This document shows, in pieces, positions 57,651 through 59,828 of a DNA stretch of 59,828 nt (position 1 is the stretch's first letter; each line of letters starts with the position of its first letter). The notes under the pieces are model-generated. The model had not been told where the DNA came from and searched no databases. It was given only the letters and a program-made list of their open reading frames with translations. The position numbers and the translations under genes were made by a program. Source of the DNA: a virus. The stretch covers positions 1 to 59,828 of the IMG/VR virus record IMGVR_UViG_3300022602_000103; one strand, 5' to 3'.

Positions 57651-58076
57651 TTACTTCTTACTTAGTTTGCCAACTTCACGATTGAGATACCATTGGGCTT
57701 TCTTCAAATCTTCTAACTTGTTCCCCTTGTGGTCTGCACGAGTAATATACTTCACCACATTACCGAGGTTATAGTTAAGAGACTTTGCTTCGATGAAATC
57801 AATCGTCTCGATCCCGCCTGTCTTGTAGTGGGGTGGATGGTTGACGTTATCGGTCTTCACAACAGTCTTAGGTTTTCTTCCACGCTTGGGTGGATACTTA
57901 ATTAGAACTGCTGGTGATGCGCTCATGGTGAGGGCTTGATCTTTCTTTGATTTATGAATTATCTGATACACACTATTGGGTGTAACACCAATCGCCTTTG
58001 CTATTTCGATTGCTTTTGCATTGGGGTTGTTCTTAACATAAGCCAATACCTTTGCAGTTTTAGTTAACTTCTTCAT
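57651..58076 (-). CDS. HTH-DUF3310 protein, putative nucleotide kinase
   Basis: 141 residues. An N-terminal HTH (AIEIAKAIGVTPNSVYQIIH, about 22-41) is followed by an AT-hook-like PPKRGRKPK (about 62-70) and then the DUF3310 domain from about residue 76: VNHPPHYKTGGIETIDFIEA and NLGNVVKYITRADHKGNKLE. DUF3310 is related to the T7 gp1.7 nucleotide kinase. The fusion with a DNA-binding front is not typical; it may be a regulatory, DNA-tethered kinase, or the kinase function may be lost. Start at 58076 has an AAGGAGAAG ribosome site. Confidence 0.75.
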   Translation of the reverse strand: MKKLTKTAKVLAYVKNNPNAKAIEIAKAIGVTPNSVYQIIHKSKKDQALTMSASPAVLIKYPPKRGRKPKTVVKTDNVNHPPHYKTGGIETIDFIEAKSLNYNLGNVVKYITRADHKGNKLEDLKKAQWYLNREVGKLSKK

Positions 58077-58266
58077 CTTTACTTCTCCTTTTTGGTTTTA
58101 CTGCGGTTATCCCGATGTCGGGGGTTTTACTTCTTGCTTCGAGCATAGCGTCTGCTATTCTGTAACATCTTTCTGCCCCACCACTGTATGCACAATCCGT
58201 ATCCCCAAATGACATACGCAACAACGCAAACATCGCAAAGCAATCTCTTAGGTCTTGTTCATTCAT
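58060..58266 (-). CDS. Small conserved hypothetical protein
   Basis: 68 residues, beginning MNEQDLRDCFAMFALLRMSF and containing CYRIADAMLEARS near the middle, ending in a basic tail (KPKRRSKDEEVN). This Met-Asn-Glu-Gln start with an A-D-A-M-L-E-A-R core is a common phage hypothetical pattern from memory. Overlaps the DUF3310 gene by 17 bases and the next gene by eight. Function unknown. Confidence 0.6.
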   Translation of the reverse strand: MNEQDLRDCFAMFALLRMSFGDTDCAYSGGAERCYRIADAMLEARSKTPDIGITAVKPKRRSKDEEVN

Positions 58267-58468
58267 CGGTTAGGTCTCGATTCTTTTTAAATAGGTAATC
58301 CATTCGGTACTCGGATGGCGGAACAAAACCATGTCGCTTAAAAGTCTTCATCACGTCAGCACCTTTAGTCCAAACAAACTTGGAATCTTTATCGGTTAGT
58401 TTTGGTTTGACTTCTTTCTTGGGTGGTTCTACTACCTGATACCTACGCAAAACGGATGCCAGTTTCAT
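58259..58468 (-). CDS. Small conserved hypothetical protein
   Basis: 69 residues, beginning MKLASVLRRYQVVEPPKKEV and ending YRMDYLFKKNRDLTDE, basic. The core FVWTKGADVMKTFKRHGFVP resembles short phage proteins recalled from freshwater phages. ATGA overlap with the 43-residue gene upstream. Function unknown. Confidence 0.6.
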   Translation of the reverse strand: MKLASVLRRYQVVEPPKKEVKPKLTDKDSKFVWTKGADVMKTFKRHGFVPPSEYRMDYLFKKNRDLTDE

Positions 58469-58596
58469 GATCTTCTCCCTGTTACTAGACTTGGTATTGA
58501 ACGGAACTCATCAATGCGGTGTTGCATCGGATGAGGTGCTGGTTTGTACGGCTTTAAATCATCAAAGGTTAAATACTTTTTCTTACTTGCTTTCAT
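58465..58596 (-). CDS. Tiny basic protein (43 aa)
   Basis: 43 residues, MKASKKKYLTFDDLKPYKPA followed by a Pro/His-rich middle and RRS end. Support: a four-base ATGA overlap with the start of the following gene and a 14-base overlap with the gene before. Function unknown. Its start is embedded in a junction sequence (CATTTnTCTTGTGCCTTTC on the forward strand) repeated at two other gene boundaries nearby. Confidence 0.6.
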   Translation of the reverse strand: MKASKKKYLTFDDLKPYKPAPHPMQHRIDEFRSIPSLVTGRRS

Positions 58597-58822
58597 TTTT
58601 CTCTTGTGCCTTTCCAATCATCCAGTTAGCCATATTCAAATCGTTTTGTAGGGCTACATTTTCGTTTTTTAAATCACGAACTTGACAAGCCAATTCGTTT
58701 GCCCTAGTGCATTGTTTTCCGTATGCTTCTCCTAACTTTTCAATGCGCTCTTGTTGTTCTTGTATCAATTCGGTGCAACTGTGATATTCACCACAATTAG
58801 GACATGGTTCATTTGCGTTCAT
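58583..58822 (-). CDS. Small protein with N-terminal zinc motif and coiled coil
   Basis: 79 residues from the ATG at 58822 (an upstream TTG at 58849 is rejected). CPNCG at about residues 7-11 and a Cys near 16 suggest zinc binding; the rest is a coiled coil (LIQEQQERIEKLGEAYGKQC, then LKNENVALQNDLN). Its start shares an ATGA overlap with the 45-residue gene upstream and its end overlaps the 43-residue gene. Function unknown. Confidence 0.6.
   Translation of the reverse strand: MNANEPCPNCGEYHSCTELIQEQQERIEKLGEAYGKQCTRANELACQVRDLKNENVALQNDLNMANWMIGKAQEKNESK
58594..58612 (-). repeat. Gene-junction repeat, copy 1 of 3
   Basis: Forward-strand CAT followed by T/C-rich TCTTGTGCCTTT; on the leftward strand it encodes the end ..K-A-Q-E-K and the start codon of the next gene. 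Matches at 58820-58841 and 58954-58975. Confidence 0.7.
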
Positions 58823-58956
58823 TTCTCTTGTACCTTTCTTTCTGCCCAATATACAAGACTATTCATTCCACTTACTTCCATTTCCAACGGCAACTTTTTT
58901 AGTTCATCAATCAGTTCTTGTATAGTCATTCTTAGTTCGCCATTGACTTCTCTCAT
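58819..58956 (-). CDS. Small protein (45 aa)
   Basis: 45 residues, MREVNGELRMTIQELIDELK followed by KLPLEMEVSGMNSL and ending KVQEK. Supported by exact ATGA overlaps at both ends. The first half is helical. Function unknown. Its ends coincide with two copies of the junction repeat. Confidence 0.65.
   Translation of the reverse strand: MREVNGELRMTIQELIDELKKLPLEMEVSGMNSLVYWAERKVQEK
58820..58841 (-). repeat. Gene-junction repeat, copy 2 of 3
   Basis: Forward-strand CATTTCTCTTGTACCTTTCTTT. Second copy at a stop/start boundary. Confidence 0.7.
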
Positions 58957-59207
58957 TTCTCTTGTGCCTTTCTTAGTATTGCTTGTTCAACGGCTCTGCC
59001 TAAACCGCACTTGATTCCTGACCAATCTTTTTCGTAAATGCCAATCATTTCCTCATCTGTTAGTGTCTTTGCTGGATGGGTGTAGAGCGGATAAGGATGA
59101 TGACTAATTTTCATATCCCTTGTTGGTTTTTCAAAAGTTATAAAATCAGGGCAATGCAAACTTGGTTCTCTTGCTTTCATCATCCAAGCTACTGGTTCAT
59201 TATTCAT
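58953..59207 (-). CDS. Small conserved hypothetical protein
   Basis: 84 residues from the ATG at 59207 (MNNEPVAWMMKAREPSLHCP), which overlaps the VRR-NUC stop by one base and follows a GGGAG site; an earlier ATG at 59213 has none. Contains HHPYPLYTHPAKTLTDEEMI at about residues 36-55, a pattern common in phage hypotheticals. The end, AILRKAQEK, is repeated at the ends of neighbouring genes. Function unknown. Confidence 0.65.
   Translation of the reverse strand: MNNEPVAWMMKAREPSLHCPDFITFEKPTRDMKISHHPYPLYTHPAKTLTDEEMIGIYEKDWSGIKCGLGRAVEQAILRKAQEK
58954..58975 (-). repeat. Gene-junction repeat, copy 3 of 3
   Basis: Forward-strand CATTTCTCTTGTGCCTTTCTTA. Third copy at a stop/start boundary. Confidence 0.7.
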
Positions 59208-59512
59208 CAGCATCTCCCATCTTCGTCACTAAATAGTTTCACCATAGTCGCATCAACATTATTCTCATCAACGACAACTGCGATTCCACCACCCTGTGTA
59301 ATCCTATTCATATGCTCTGCCTGTAATGCGGTTGGCTTGTTACCACCAGCCTTACACTCTATCGCTATGAACTTTCCTTTATAGCACACAAGAATATCGG
59401 GAACACCACTTGCGCCGTAACCAGCAGTAAACGGCATTGTGAAATAAATATCATTTAACTTTAAAAACTTCTTAACCTTATCTTTAACTTTCGCTTCGGG
59501 GGTTGATGCCAT
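59207..59512 (-). CDS. VRR-NUC nuclease
   Basis: 101 residues from the ATG at 59512, which overlaps the upstream stop by one base; the frame is open to 59569, but that start is inside the neighbour. The VRR-NUC core is clear: GVPDILVCYKGKFIAIECKA at about residues 36-55, with Asp39, Glu52 and Lys54 in the PD-(D/E)XK arrangement. VRR-NUC proteins are Holliday-junction or flap nucleases in phage replication. Short, single domain, as is usual in phages. Confidence 0.9.
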   Translation of the reverse strand: MASTPEAKVKDKVKKFLKLNDIYFTMPFTAGYGASGVPDILVCYKGKFIAIECKAGGNKPTALQAEHMNRITQGGGIAVVVDENNVDATMVKLFSDEDGRC

Positions 59513-59828
59513 CAGCTTTCTCCTCTTAGTTTCATTAGTGATGGATACGGCAATACAATCACAAACCAACTGTCGCTTGATCGCCAGCCCACCTCTTGCA
59601 TATCCTCATCTTGGCAAGTGGATAACAATTCTATCTCCCTTACTTCATGGTCTTGCAAGATTTGTTTATGCCTTGCAAGAATCATCGCCATCTTAGATTT
59701 GATTTCATCAGGCAAAGTGTTTTCATCAAACTCTCTGGTAAATCCATCAGCAACATACAAGGTGTAATGGTTTCCTACACGACGTAGTGGCACACGATAC
59801 AAGTCCCAGTTATATTGATGCACGACTG
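59512..59828 (-). CDS. Hypothetical protein, cut by the window edge
   Basis: The frame is open to the right edge of the window; a GTG at 59823 is a possible start, but only five bases precede it, so the true start cannot be seen. The visible part contains YRVPLRRVGNHYTLYVADGF and later EVGWRSSDSWFVIVLPYPSL. It looks like a standalone phage hypothetical protein. If the window is circular, it continues the frame of the AAA+ ATPase at 1-757 without a stop. Function unknown. Confidence 0.5.
   Translation of the reverse strand, partial: VVHQYNWDLYRVPLRRVGNHYTLYVADGFTREFDENTLPDEIKSKMAMILARHKQILQDHEVREIELLSTCQDEDMQEVGWRSSDSWFVIVLPYPSLMKLRGES

Noticed and set aside
59765-59785. Palindrome-like TACACGACGTAGTGG
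   Set aside because: It lies inside a coding frame and lacks the 6-6-6 geometry and flank of the six left-arm copies.
1-59828. tRNA, CRISPR array, integrase or tape-measure gene
   Set aside because: Searched by eye and by protein motifs; none seen. A small tRNA could be missed without a scanner.

Overview
The window is almost entirely a tailed-phage genome (Caudoviricetes), A+T-rich and densely packed, with many 1-4 base stop/start overlaps. The virion genes suggest a short-tailed (podovirus-like) particle. There is a terminase, a large portal with a Gln-rich tail, a T7-type adaptor-like protein, an 830-residue nozzle-like protein and very large internal (ejection-type) proteins, but no tape-measure or sheath gene. 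I see no integrase, CRISPR array, rRNA or tRNA. The host cannot be read from the sequence; a GH19 endolysin and strong Shine-Dalgarno (SD) sites fit a Gram-negative bacterium. The style of the hypothetical proteins resembles uncultured freshwater phages (recalled, not checked).

Layout. Bases 1-6521 are transcribed leftward: a MoxR-like ATPase plus a DUF3150-like partner, a coupled set of very small genes, and three promoter-gene units, two of which carry paralogous genes. Bases 6522-7200 are a non-coding divergent control region with direct repeats and a forward terminator. Bases 7201-45266 are the rightward late operon: packaging, portal, a GroES-like protein, scaffold, capsid, a run of tiny basic proteins, adaptor and fibre genes, a lysis cassette (holins, GH19 endolysin), nozzle, cupin and GNAT-like proteins, and internal virion proteins ending in a 2209-residue protein. 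Bases 45263-59828 are leftward again: primase/helicase (AEP-DUF927), an HTH protein, a probable ssDNA-binding protein, SNF2 helicase, Cas4/RecB-like nuclease, a sigma-region-4-like protein, a class-I-size PPK2, family A DNA polymerase, an HNH homing endonuclease, three tandem paralogues, a DUF3310 protein and a VRR-NUC nuclease.

The two leftward blocks would be one continuous block if the ends of the window join. The reading frames cut at the two edges are on the same strand and in phase, so the window may be a complete circular map with one divergent control region (about 6.9 kb) and one convergence point (about 45.27 kb).

Most unusual features: (1) a repeated regulatory architecture in the left arm, with six copies of an 18-bp palindrome of constant geometry, two nearly identical sigma70 promoters with upstream direct repeats, and three related promoters plus a shared spacer element; (2) a nested inverted-repeat, AT-rich non-coding block at 4.1-4.6 kb that could be an origin; (3) phage-encoded polyphosphate kinase 2 next to the DNA polymerase; (4) a GroES-like gene inside the head module; (5) a short Gly-Gly motif shared by tiny basic proteins and the internal virion proteins.
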